A stretch of DNA of 64,000 nucleotides from Bact-08 sp964533215 (GTDB lineage: Bacteria; Bacteroidota; Bacteroidia; Bacteroidales; UBA932). Under the pieces are notes generated by a model. The model saw only the letters and a list, made by a program, of their open reading frames with translations. It was not told where the DNA came from and did not search any database. Positions within the stretch are counted from its first letter, which is position 1, and every line of letters starts with the position of its first letter. The stretch lies in NCBI GenBank assembly GCA_964533215.1, contig CAZHLJ010000004.1, positions 1 through 64,000 of the forward strand. The letters run 5' to 3'. Position numbers and translations under genes: made by a program. This document shows positions 35,664 through 44,096 of this stretch, in pieces.

Positions 35664-36814
35664 TATTTGGAAGTTAGTTTAATTAGTTTATTCTCATCAT
35701 CAATGCTGTAGTTGACAATATTGGTCTTAGACAGCATTTCAATAACCTCTTTTAAAGGGCTATTCTTATTCACTTTTATATAAAAGATCATGTTGCCCAC
35801 CCTTTCATCACATGTGATCTGATAGTCATACCAATTGTTCAGGATTGGAATGATATCCTTTATCTTGTTACCCCAGAAAACGAACATTCCCTCCCTGGTC
35901 ATTTTCAGGTTTTCAACATTAACCGTTTCTATGGAAAAATCATTATTGTCGTCTATGCTGACAGCTTTCTGCCCAGGATTAAGAATCACATTGTCCCCCC
36001 GGTTATTCGCAACCTTAACCGAACCGGACAGAAGAGCTACACTACAATATTGTGAGCCTTTGAAAGAATTTACAATAAACTCCGTTCCAAAGACCTCTGT
36101 TACAATGTTTTTTGTCTTGACAAAAAATGGCTTCTTTTTATTCTTTGTCACATCGAAATATGCCTCTCCCTCCAGATAGACCTCTCTGCAGCTCTCTTTA
36201 AATTTGGACGGGAAGCTTAGACTTGTGTTTGCCCCTAACCACACCATTGTCCCATCCGGAAGAACAATATTGAACTCCCTGCCTTTCGGAACCACAACCG
36301 TGTTATTTGAATCTGCCTCATTCTTGACAGCAGCTTTATCATCTCTGTCTTTAAGCTCATTAAAGTCTGCCACCTCTCCTTCCAATGAGATTTTCTTGTT
36401 GCCATCGGTTATCATGTAGACAGACTCCGTGCTACCCTTGTTAGAATCAGCCAATCTGTATACTTTCTCGTCACTCTTGAACCAGATAAAGAGAGTTAAA
36501 ATAAGAATCGCTGCCGATGACGCATATGCGCTGAAGCGTAAAACCTTTCTTCTCATCTCTTTTCTATTAATCCTATGCATCACCGCTCTGATCTGCCTGT
36601 TGGAAAAGTCGCTCTCTATAAGGTCCAGGAGCTCCTTTATATTTTCCCCTTTTTTTATAGAGTCATATGTCTCTCTGTTTTTTTCATTTTCATTCAGCCA
36701 TCTATCCAGAATTGCCTTTTCCTCTCCAGACAAGACTCTCTCTTCAGTAATGCTTTGGACGATAATATCCAATAGAGAATCAAACTCTTTACCATATATT
36801 TTATTATAATCCAT
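35663..36814 (-). CDS. FecR-family anti-sigma factor
   Basis: 383 residues. Cytoplasmic part 1-~90, transmembrane segment ~92-110 (FSAYASSAAILILTLFIWF), FecR domain ~170-290 (VVVPKGREFNIVLPDGT, WLGANTSLSFPS, GEAYFDVTKNKKKPFFV) and the DUF4974 tail ~310-380. It partners the SusC just downstream and very likely the ECF sigma factor encoded divergently 95 bp away. Confidence 0.93.
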   Translation of the reverse strand: MDYNKIYGKEFDSLLDIIVQSITEERVLSGEEKAILDRWLNENEKNRETYDSIKKGENIKELLDLIESDFSNRQIRAVMHRINRKEMRRKVLRFSAYASSAAILILTLFIWFKSDEKVYRLADSNKGSTESVYMITDGNKKISLEGEVADFNELKDRDDKAAVKNEADSNNTVVVPKGREFNIVLPDGTMVWLGANTSLSFPSKFKESCREVYLEGEAYFDVTKNKKKPFFVKTKNIVTEVFGTEFIVNSFKGSQYCSVALLSGSVKVANNRGDNVILNPGQKAVSIDDNNDFSIETVNVENLKMTREGMFVFWGNKIKDIIPILNNWYDYQITCDERVGNMIFYIKVNKNSPLKEVIEMLSKTNIVNYSIDDENKLIKLTSK

Positions 36815-36894
36815 CGGAATAATTTTTCATATTTCTCTCAGTAGACAATTTCATTTAAAAAAAGTGTCACTTATTATTAAATATTTTAAAATAC

Positions 36895-36902
36895 TATCTT
36901 TG
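36895..36902 (+). promoter_or_regulatory. -7 element of the divergent ECF sigma gene
   Basis: TATCTTTG matches TAnnTTTG. It ends only 7 bp before the ATG at 36910, so transcription from it would give a leaderless or nearly leaderless mRNA. No clear -33 TTTG is present at the right spacing. Confidence 0.5.
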
Positions 36903-36909
36903 CGCGCCT

Positions 36910-37425
36910 ATGGAGAGGCTGAGCAAAAATAATTTTGAAGACTTTGTACTGACAAATAGCATTTTATTCTACTCTTTTGCCAAAAAGTATTTAAAGGATT
37001 ATTCCGTAATAGAAGACATAATCCAGGATTGCTTTGTCAAACTATGGGACAGAGTCAACGATCTTGACCATATTGAAGATGTCAAGCTATATATGTTCGG
37101 TATGATAAAACATGCAGCTCTTAATTACTTGAAGAAAAATCAGAAAATAGATTTAAAAGATATCTTTGATGATAATGTCGAGTCTTCAATAGATTTTTTT
37201 AATGATATATTAGATGCAGAAGCAAGCAACCTGATATTAAAGGCAATTACAAAGCTACCCCCCAGCAATTCCCTGATAATAAAACTTTCACTAAAAGGCT
37301 ACAAAAATCCCGAAATTGCATCCATGCTGAATTTGAGTGAAGATGCAGTAAAATCGCAAAAGAAACGAGCAATAAAAAAAATGTCATTGCACTTCAAGCA
37401 CTCCTTTATATTTATGTTTTTTTGA
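36910..37425 (+). CDS. ECF RNA polymerase sigma factor
   Basis: 171 residues. Region 2 at ~15-75 (DYSVIEDIIQDCFVKLWDRV) and region 4 at ~110-165 (KLPPSNSLIIKLSLKGYKNPEIASMLNLSEDAVKSQKKRA, helix-turn-helix). No alternative Met start exists before residue ~75, so the ATG next to the -7 element is the start. Unlike the usual order it is divergent from fecR and shares a transcription unit with the permease gene that begins 1 bp after its stop. Confidence 0.9.
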   Translation: MERLSKNNFEDFVLTNSILFYSFAKKYLKDYSVIEDIIQDCFVKLWDRVNDLDHIEDVKLYMFGMIKHAALNYLKKNQKIDLKDIFDDNVESSIDFFNDILDAEASNLILKAITKLPPSNSLIIKLSLKGYKNPEIASMLNLSEDAVKSQKKRAIKKMSLHFKHSFIFMFF

Positions 37426-37426
37426 T

Positions 37427-38368
37427 ATGATAGTTTCCCAGAAAATAAAAAGCGTTGTTATGCCTGTTGCCTTGGTAACCGGCATAATTGCCGGGTCTCT
37501 TATACCCGAGTTGATAATCACCGCAAACAAGGCTATTCCATATTTTATCGGTGTGATGCTTTTAGTAACTTACAGCAACATTTCGTTCCGTGATTTGAGA
37601 ATTACACAAATGCCCATTATTATGGTCGCCCTGCAAATCATTGGTTCTTTGCTGCTTTACCTTACAATTTACAGTTGGAATCCCCTCTTCGCAGAACAGG
37701 CATTCATATGTGTCCTGTGTCCCGTGGCAACATCCGCACCAGTCATCGCAGCCATGCTTGGCGGAAACATTACCTCTTTGGTTTCATATACACTATTGTG
37801 CTATCTGTCGATTGCACTGTTTGCCCCATTTCTGTTGACTTATGTAGGAGGTGCACAAGGTATCTCTTTCTTAACCTCTTCATGGATGATTGCAAGACAG
37901 ATACTGCCGCTCATCATGCTCCCTCTCATTATTGTGCTTATTCTTCGCAAGTTAGCACCAAAGGCAAATGAATTTTTGCAGAGGAATCAAAGCACATCGT
38001 TCTATCTGTGGAGTATCACACTAGTATTGGTTATGGGAAAGGCTACTACATTTGTCTTATCACAACCGAAAGAGATGATTTCGACAGAGATAGGTCTGGC
38101 CGCAATTTCTTTAGTAGCGTGTCTTATGCAGTTTATTGGCGGTCACAAGATAGGAGTTCACTATAAAGAGAGTGTAGTCGGAACCCAAGGCCTTGGTCAG
38201 AAAAATATTGCATTGGCAATGTGGATGGCATTTACATACCTCAATCCGCTGATATCCATAGGACTTGCTGCATATAGCGTCTGGCAGAATATTATAAACT
38301 CAACCCAAATCTACCTGCATAGCCGTAAAAATCCTTCTCAAAGCAATTCTGGATCTGCGGTAGATTAG
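37427..38368 (+). CDS. Bile acid:sodium symporter (BASS)-like permease
   Basis: 313 residues with about nine to ten hydrophobic segments and the BASS-type stretches LCPVATSAPVIAAMLGGN (~95-112) and GTQGLGQKNIALAMWMAF (~248-265), which fit the ion/substrate binding crossover regions of the family. Its ATG lies one base after the sigma stop (TGATATG), so the two are coupled. Substrate unknown: BASS proteins carry bile acids, steroid sulfates, pantoate or keto acids. The last 69 bp overlap the convergent S24/S26-like gene. Confidence 0.82.
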   Translation: MIVSQKIKSVVMPVALVTGIIAGSLIPELIITANKAIPYFIGVMLLVTYSNISFRDLRITQMPIIMVALQIIGSLLLYLTIYSWNPLFAEQAFICVLCPVATSAPVIAAMLGGNITSLVSYTLLCYLSIALFAPFLLTYVGGAQGISFLTSSWMIARQILPLIMLPLIIVLILRKLAPKANEFLQRNQSTSFYLWSITLVLVMGKATTFVLSQPKEMISTEIGLAAISLVACLMQFIGGHKIGVHYKESVVGTQGLGQKNIALAMWMAFTYLNPLISIGLAAYSVWQNIINSTQIYLHSRKNPSQSNSGSAVD

Positions 38369-38716
38369 TTTCAGATATCCGATTTCAGGCAACTCCGCCA
38401 GAGCTACAATATCTGACAATCTTGTCTCTTCTGCCCTTTTATTTGCATCTCCTTTAGTGGCAATTGTCCAGTCTGCTTCATCTACGTTAATTTCAATAAT
38501 CCTGTGAAGCACAAATCTATCTTTGTATCTGAATAGTATTACATCCCCTCTCTTAAGCTCCTCTTTGATAAAAGGGACAAGTCTCACCTCATCTATCCCA
38601 TCGAGCAGTAAAGGACTCATACTATATCCCTTGACCTTGATAAGCACACTTTTTCCCTCCTTTATGTTCTCTTCAATTATGCCGAGTGCAGTAATATTTG
38701 GAAGTATCTTTTTCAT
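38300..38716 (-). CDS. Soluble S24/S26-type peptidase-like protein
   Basis: 138 residues from the ATG at 38716; the longer frame to 38860 lies inside the kinase gene and is rejected. The signature GYSMSP (Ser32) and LKRGDVILFRYKDRFVLHRII (His71) with TKGDAN (88-93) match the SipW/archaeal type of signal peptidase, where His replaces Lys. There is no transmembrane segment, so it is not an ordinary signal peptidase. Short proteins of this kind occur in RiPP and lasso-peptide clusters together with HprK-like kinases and nucleotidyltransferases. It is the last gene of that cassette. Confidence 0.82.
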   Translation of the reverse strand: MKKILPNITALGIIEENIKEGKSVLIKVKGYSMSPLLLDGIDEVRLVPFIKEELKRGDVILFRYKDRFVLHRIIEINVDEADWTIATKGDANKRAEETRLSDIVALAELPEIGYLKLIYRRSRIALRRIFTAMQVDLG

Positions 38717-38726
38717 AGTATGTAAA

Positions 38727-39629
38727 TTAATCGGCACAGTAGACCGTGTCCCGGACAAGCTCTGCAGCCTTACGGTCGGGCAGGCAATGCAATAGATATA
38801 CAGGTGTTGTTGACACCACTTTTGAGATAATAGCGCAAACATCATCTTGAAAATCAACATCTTTAAGAAAGGCAGGTGGAAAAGAGGGGTAGAGTGCCCC
38901 TATCGATCTGATTTTGCTTAGCTTCTCCATTTTGTTGAAGGGAGACTGGTTCAGTCGCACTACAGCAGCAATCGGGTACCTCTCATTTAAATAGCATCTA
39001 CCCTTTCCGCTCCAAGGCGATCCGCATACATATGGCTTGTCTCCCTCTATGAGCAAAAGAGGGCTGTCATCGTTGAGAAGCCTGCAATCTGGAAAATGTT
39101 GCAACCATAGTCTGGTATGTGTGCTTTTCCCGGTTCCGGACTCCCCAAGGAATAATATTGCCTTCCCTTTAGAAATTATCACGGAAGAGTGAACAGCAGA
39201 GAGCATACTCGGTATTCCCGTAAATGCCATTGCCATCCATATTGAAAATTTCAGATGGTCCGGATTTGGCAGCCCCTCTTTCCAATGTTCCGGGTCATAG
39301 CAGCATTTTACAACCGAAGACCCAAGCTCCATGGTAAGATACATAGGACACCTGCCACTTTCATCACTAATGGTGAAAAGAAATCTTTTTCCGTTTCTCA
39401 GAAAGTTGCATAGATGGTCTTCAAGATTGAATGTGTGGATTATCTTGTAATCCTCCCATTTCAAAAGCAAGTCATTCTCGAGAGGAGAGGAGTGCATACG
39501 GAACTGCAGGAGGGCCTCACCGCTGTCCGATGAAGTTACGAAATTTCCAAATCCTTGTAAAAGATTTGCTATCCTTTCGGGGATGTCGGAGCAAATCTCT
39601 ATCAACTGCCCAGCTATACAATATTTCAT
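38727..39629 (-). CDS. HprK-like kinase (RiPP/lasso-peptide-kinase type)
   Basis: 300 residues. The C-terminal half has the HPr-kinase core: VHSSVIISKGKAILFLGES leading to Walker A GESGTGKST (162-170) and the NDD motif (186-188). The N-terminal ~130 residues are unlike HPr kinase and probably recognise a different substrate. No HPr is involved as far as can be seen. Homologues phosphorylate precursor peptides in some lasso-peptide pathways. It ends 10 bp before the S24/S26-like gene and starts 7 bp after the ABC transporter. Confidence 0.8.
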   Translation of the reverse strand: MKYCIAGQLIEICSDIPERIANLLQGFGNFVTSSDSGEALLQFRMHSSPLENDLLLKWEDYKIIHTFNLEDHLCNFLRNGKRFLFTISDESGRCPMYLTMELGSSVVKCCYDPEHWKEGLPNPDHLKFSIWMAMAFTGIPSMLSAVHSSVIISKGKAILFLGESGTGKSTHTRLWLQHFPDCRLLNDDSPLLLIEGDKPYVCGSPWSGKGRCYLNERYPIAAVVRLNQSPFNKMEKLSKIRSIGALYPSFPPAFLKDVDFQDDVCAIISKVVSTTPVYLLHCLPDRKAAELVRDTVYCAD

Positions 39630-39636
39630 TTTGCAT

Positions 39637-41316
39637 TCATTTAGCTAAATCAATCACTCTTTCACAAATACTCAGCAGACTATCTCTGTGAGAGACAATC
39701 ACTATTGTCATTTTCTGCTCCTTAAAGGATGGGTGCTCTAATACTCCTGCAATCTCATTGGCAGTTTTATCATCAAGCGAAGAGGTAGGTTCATCAAGTA
39801 AGAGTACATCTGCATTTTTATAAAGTGCCCTGGCAATTGCCACTCGTTGCTTTTCTCCGCCGGAAAGCTTGCATCCTCCATCCCCTATCCTGGTATGAAC
39901 CCCCATCGGCAGGCTCTCAACCAACTCCATGAGAGATGACCTCTCAATAGCCTTTGCCAATTTATTCTCATCCATACTTTCTGCCAGTACAATATTTTCA
40001 GCCATGGTCGCATCCATAATAAACATATCCTGAGAAACATACCCAATCCGTTTGTACCACTCTTTCCTGTTAAATGGGGTAAGCATTTTATTGTCTATGT
40101 AGATTCCTCCTGAAGATGGTTTGTATAGTCCTAGCATAAGATATAAAAGAGTGCTTTTACCCGAACCTGAGATCCCTTTTATTCCTATTTTCTCTCCTTT
40201 GTTTATGACAAGAGAGAGATCTTGAATAATGGAATCCCTCCCGGCATAGCAGAAATTGACATCTCTGATCTCGATTTTATCCTCAAACGGCAATCGATCA
40301 TCGGTAAATTCAAGCCCCTTTTTCTCTTGCTCATCCGGATTCAACTCTTTGATGACATCCAATGTGAAAAGGTTTGATTTTAACAAAGAATACTGAGAAA
40401 TCACAGATCTCACTGTTGGCATGAGTTTAAGGGTAGCTATGGAGAACAGACCTATGAGTATCCTGAAATCGGCACCTTTACTATCAATAAAATAGCATCC
40501 GGCTATAACTCCTACTATTATTGCTATAACTCCAACTTCTATAGATTTAGAAGCCATGCTTTTTAGATTCTCAGATCTCACTTTACAATTGGAGATAAAG
40601 GTCACCCCTTTGCGGAAAAGTTTTACCAACTTTGGAAATGCCCCATTAACTTCAACCTCCGCATACCCTCGGAATGTCTCCATCGTTATACGCCATTGAC
40701 CTCTTTTGGCTTCATTATCTTCTTTTCCGGTTTTCTGCAGCCTACCTCCTATCTTTAAATTATAAAAAAGCAACAGCGGCAGGAATAACAGAACCTCCAT
40801 TGCTGCGATATAGATATTTACAAAAGCCAGCGAAATAATTATGAATAATGCCAGAAGCACATCTCCTGCCATTATCAGTGCGGGGCCAAGCACGTTGAAA
40901 ACATATGAATAGCATACTGAGTTGGTATTGTGCGAAAGTGCCGAGGGGCTGTTCTCTTTGATGAAAAGCAGCCCTCGGTTAAAATAATTCTCAAAAAGAT
41001 TTTCCGAACATCTGGCATACACTTTTAAAAGAGACCTATTTATGTATTTGCTTATAAGGTGAAGCAAAAGGTTCTTCACTATTGTGAACACTAGCACCGC
41101 CACACACATTATGATTAGAAATGACCCAAAACCGTCAACATCCAGACTTATATAGATTTTGTTTAAATAGTAGTTCTTCTCTATCCCTTTATTTTCCAGA
41201 AGAAGTAGTAAAAGAGGGACGAACATGGCAATACCGGCCAATTCCAGAAAAGCTCCCGTTACAGTAAAAAAAAGCAACTTCACCCATTTAATCCTTACCC
41301 TCGACATTTGCAACAT
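39637..41316 (-). CDS. ABC exporter, fused permease-ATPase
   Basis: 559 residues. An ABC transporter type 1 membrane domain with six hydrophobic segments in 1-~300 and an ATPase domain ~345-555: Walker A GISGSGKST (381-389), signature LSGGE (484-488), Walker B LLLDEP (505-510) and His543. No C39 peptidase domain precedes it, so any leader removal must be done by another protein. The usual role in such cassettes is export of the mature peptide. Confidence 0.92.
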   Translation of the reverse strand: MLQMSRVRIKWVKLLFFTVTGAFLELAGIAMFVPLLLLLLENKGIEKNYYLNKIYISLDVDGFGSFLIIMCVAVLVFTIVKNLLLHLISKYINRSLLKVYARCSENLFENYFNRGLLFIKENSPSALSHNTNSVCYSYVFNVLGPALIMAGDVLLALFIIISLAFVNIYIAAMEVLLFLPLLLFYNLKIGGRLQKTGKEDNEAKRGQWRITMETFRGYAEVEVNGAFPKLVKLFRKGVTFISNCKVRSENLKSMASKSIEVGVIAIIVGVIAGCYFIDSKGADFRILIGLFSIATLKLMPTVRSVISQYSLLKSNLFTLDVIKELNPDEQEKKGLEFTDDRLPFEDKIEIRDVNFCYAGRDSIIQDLSLVINKGEKIGIKGISGSGKSTLLYLMLGLYKPSSGGIYIDNKMLTPFNRKEWYKRIGYVSQDMFIMDATMAENIVLAESMDENKLAKAIERSSLMELVESLPMGVHTRIGDGGCKLSGGEKQRVAIARALYKNADVLLLDEPTSSLDDKTANEIAGVLEHPSFKEQKMTIVIVSHRDSLLSICERVIDLAK

Positions 41317-41322
41317 TTCAGC

Positions 41323-42441
41323 TCACCTTATTTTAAGAGTGATATTACAAAATATCCTCTGTATTAAAACCCTGTAAAACTCCCATTTACTAATTGAGTC
41401 GTATTTCCATTTATAATCTATTAAAAGCAACAGGCTTATGAGCTTTCTTCGTACCACCCACATCTCTTCCAATGATTTTCTATCGACAGACCTACCTCTT
41501 CCATACAATGTATCCATTAAAACCCTATCGGCAAGCGCAGATGTTTTTGGGTAGTCCGTAGGGATTTGTCGATAAATATCTTTTGGCATCCCCAGATATT
41601 TCTGAGACAAGGCAAGAAACGAACAGATTAAATTGTACTGCCCCTCTCTTTTCATCACTTTTTCAAAATCGGCAAAATTGATTCTATCTCTGTTTTTTAT
41701 AAAAAATAGCGCCAAATCGTTGAAGTGCCTCAAGACCAACCCGGAGGCCAGAAAATGTGTAATATCGTGGCGTGTGAGGAAAATCGCATTGAAATCAGGA
41801 GTTGGCACTTTCACCTGAATGCCATCAACCATAATTGTATCACATCCCTGTTCCTCGAGTATTGCGTGCAGGCGCTCCTCAAGGTTGACATCTATTTTGC
41901 TGCTTTGCACATTTAACAGGAATTCGTGATTTTCCACGGGAATTCCCTTGATATAGAAAAGTGAGTGCTTGGGACTTGTCCTATCCACATCAATGCCCAT
42001 ATCTTCAATAACCCTGTTCCCTTTTTCGAAATCACCGAAAAGATAGATATCAATATCTCCCGACTCTCTATGGTCTGGTATGGGATAATTTAAGCCAAGC
42101 CCTATACCCTTAAGCAGGAGTAACTCTATCCCATTCTCACGGAAAACTGAGGCTAACTCCTTCAACACCAATCTCATCTTCTCATTCTTTGCCTCAATGT
42201 TCATTACACTCAAATTCCACCGAAGAGTGACACCCTTAGAGACTCCGGAAGCTGAAAGTTCTTCGTTCAAAAGTCCATCGCACGAGACTCCCAGCACTCC
42301 TTGTCTTGCGGCAAGCAAGATCAATTCATTCCAATCTGTTTCAGGATGATTGAATAAAGGCTCTTTGTACCTTTCTTTCCATAGGGATGAGCTGATTAAA
42401 TCGAAAAGGAGGCTTTGCTCGTGAGCCATTTTTTTATTCAT
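41323..42441 (-). CDS. Nucleotidyltransferase-family protein (NTP_transf_5 type)
   Basis: 372 residues. The motif LLLLKGIGLG (107-116) followed by HRESGDIDIYLF (124-135) matches the NTP_transf_5 (PF14907) family, whose GDxD acids bind metal and nucleotide. The family appears near lasso-peptide and other RiPP genes and next to kinases and polysaccharide enzymes; its substrate is unsettled. It starts the four-gene cassette and is separated by 60 bp with an inverted repeat from the M28 gene upstream. Confidence 0.83.
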   Translation of the reverse strand: MNKKMAHEQSLLFDLISSSLWKERYKEPLFNHPETDWNELILLAARQGVLGVSCDGLLNEELSASGVSKGVTLRWNLSVMNIEAKNEKMRLVLKELASVFRENGIELLLLKGIGLGLNYPIPDHRESGDIDIYLFGDFEKGNRVIEDMGIDVDRTSPKHSLFYIKGIPVENHEFLLNVQSSKIDVNLEERLHAILEEQGCDTIMVDGIQVKVPTPDFNAIFLTRHDITHFLASGLVLRHFNDLALFFIKNRDRINFADFEKVMKREGQYNLICSFLALSQKYLGMPKDIYRQIPTDYPKTSALADRVLMDTLYGRGRSVDRKSLEEMWVVRRKLISLLLLIDYKWKYDSISKWEFYRVLIQRIFCNITLKIR

Positions 42442-42451
42442 GAAACATTAT

Positions 42452-42496
42452 TTACACCAATCGACAAAATTATAAAAATAATCAAGATTGGTGTAA
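42452..42496. terminator. Inverted repeat between the M28 peptidase and the peptide-type cassette
   Basis: TTACACCAATC (42452-42462) and GATTGGTGTAA (42486-42496), perfect 11-bp arms with a 23-nt AT-rich loop. It may end the signalling/M28 transcript or act as an operator of the cassette. Confidence 0.5.
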
Positions 42497-42501
42497 GAAT
42501 G

Positions 42502-44085
42502 TTACAGCATATCATATCCCATTTCAAAAATGGCCCTTACATCATCCACCATACCGTCAAGGGAACATTTTTCAGGTTCATAGTTATCCGATGGCTTATG
42601 ATAGTTTTCCATAATCCACCTATCCCACTGATTAAGTCCCCACCCCTTTCCATGTATTACATTGTCGTATCCCTTTGTTGGATATAAAACAGGAACGCCA
42701 GCCTTGGCAAAACTGAAATGGTCTGAGCGGAAATACCATCCCTTCTCAGGAGTTGGATCTGCACTTGCATATCTGCCATGCCTTTTCAAGACATCCAGTG
42801 CATATTTATCCAAAGTCGATTTCCCAAGTCCTGTTATTGTCATATCCTTGGTCTTACCTAGAATGTTTAGACAATCCATGTTAATGACCCCAACAGTCTT
42901 GGCAAGAGGAAAGATGGGGTGCATGGTATAGTATTCACTTCCAAGCAGACCTTGTTCTTCGCATGTTGATGAAAGAAAAAGGATAGACTTGCCTTGGCGT
43001 CTCGGCAGTTTTGTGAAAGCCTCGGCAAGTTCCAGCAGTGCTGCCACCCCAGTGGCATTGTCAACAGCCCCATTTAAAATGGAATCTCCATTAAATGAAG
43101 GATTGATGCCAAAATGATCCCAATGAGCAGAGTATATAAGACACTCATCGGACTTCCCTTTGCCTGGCCATAACGCAACTACATTGCTCGACTTGACGTA
43201 TTCTACCCTATTCTTGAATTGTATGGAGGCCGTCAGATCCATCCTGATTGGCTTGAATCCTCGCCTTGATGCAGATGATGTTACCTTTTCGAAATCAAGC
43301 CCCGCAAAATTGAACAGTTTCTTTGCACATTCCGTTGATATCCAGCTTTGCAGAAGCAATTGAGATTTTGACAACAGATTGTCCGTCAGGTATAGTTTTG
43401 AATCTCTCCAGCCGTTTTCAACCACACTCCACGGGTATGCTGCTGCACCTGTTTCATGGATTATTATTGCAGCTTTTGCCCCTTGTCTTGCAGCCTCTTC
43501 AAATTTATATGTCCACCTTCCCTCATATGTCATCGCTTTTCCCTCAAAGAGAGTGGAGTCCGAAGTTACATAGCCAGGGTCATTTATCAGCATTATAACT
43601 GTCTTTCCTTTGACATCCAGCCCTTCATAGTCGTTCCACTTCTCTTCCGGAGAATTTATCCCATAACCCACAAAGATCATTTCTGAATTGTCAAACTTAA
43701 CATTATCGGTAACCTGAGGTGTTCCTCCGGCGAATTCGTCAGGATATGCAAAGCTGATTTTCTGATTTCCTTTCGAGACTATAAGCTTCATGGGTTGCTC
43801 AGGGGTTATCTTCATAAGGGAGACCTCCTGAAAATAGCTCTCTCCGTTGCCCGGCTTAAGTCCTATTTTGCGGAACTGCTCTGCAAGGTAATTTATTGTC
43901 TTCTCCTCGCCCAATGTAGATGGCGCTCTGCCAAGGAAATCATCAGAGGCAAGTACAGCAATATGGCTCTTCAAACCCTCTTCTGTAATACTTTGCATGG
44001 CGGGCTCAATATTTTTTAAACCCGAACTGCAGCTTGCAGACAATAAAGCTGCAATCAAATAAATATTCCAACTTCTGACTATCAT
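42502..44085 (-). CDS. M28-family metallopeptidase lipoprotein with PA-type insertion
   Basis: 527 residues. Lipobox SASC (Cys19). A PA-like region lies at ~130-270 and the M28 catalytic domain at ~300-500: HWDH (321-324), GAVDNATG, the catalytic Glu in STCEEQGLLGSE, NMDCLN and RSDHFSFAK, so both zinc sites look complete. Family members are aminopeptidases or glutaminyl cyclases in the periplasm. It starts 11 bp after the response regulator, so the three genes form one unit. Confidence 0.9.
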   Translation of the reverse strand: MIVRSWNIYLIAALLSASCSSGLKNIEPAMQSITEEGLKSHIAVLASDDFLGRAPSTLGEEKTINYLAEQFRKIGLKPGNGESYFQEVSLMKITPEQPMKLIVSKGNQKISFAYPDEFAGGTPQVTDNVKFDNSEMIFVGYGINSPEEKWNDYEGLDVKGKTVIMLINDPGYVTSDSTLFEGKAMTYEGRWTYKFEEAARQGAKAAIIIHETGAAAYPWSVVENGWRDSKLYLTDNLLSKSQLLLQSWISTECAKKLFNFAGLDFEKVTSSASRRGFKPIRMDLTASIQFKNRVEYVKSSNVVALWPGKGKSDECLIYSAHWDHFGINPSFNGDSILNGAVDNATGVAALLELAEAFTKLPRRQGKSILFLSSTCEEQGLLGSEYYTMHPIFPLAKTVGVINMDCLNILGKTKDMTITGLGKSTLDKYALDVLKRHGRYASADPTPEKGWYFRSDHFSFAKAGVPVLYPTKGYDNVIHGKGWGLNQWDRWIMENYHKPSDNYEPEKCSLDGMVDDVRAIFEMGYDML

Positions 44086-44096
44086 GACATTAACCT

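Noticed and set aside
38300..42441. Complete lasso-peptide gene cluster
   Set aside because: Kinase, nucleotidyltransferase and exporter fit, but no asparagine-synthetase-like cyclase, RRE or transglutaminase-type protease and no adjacent lasso precursor were found.
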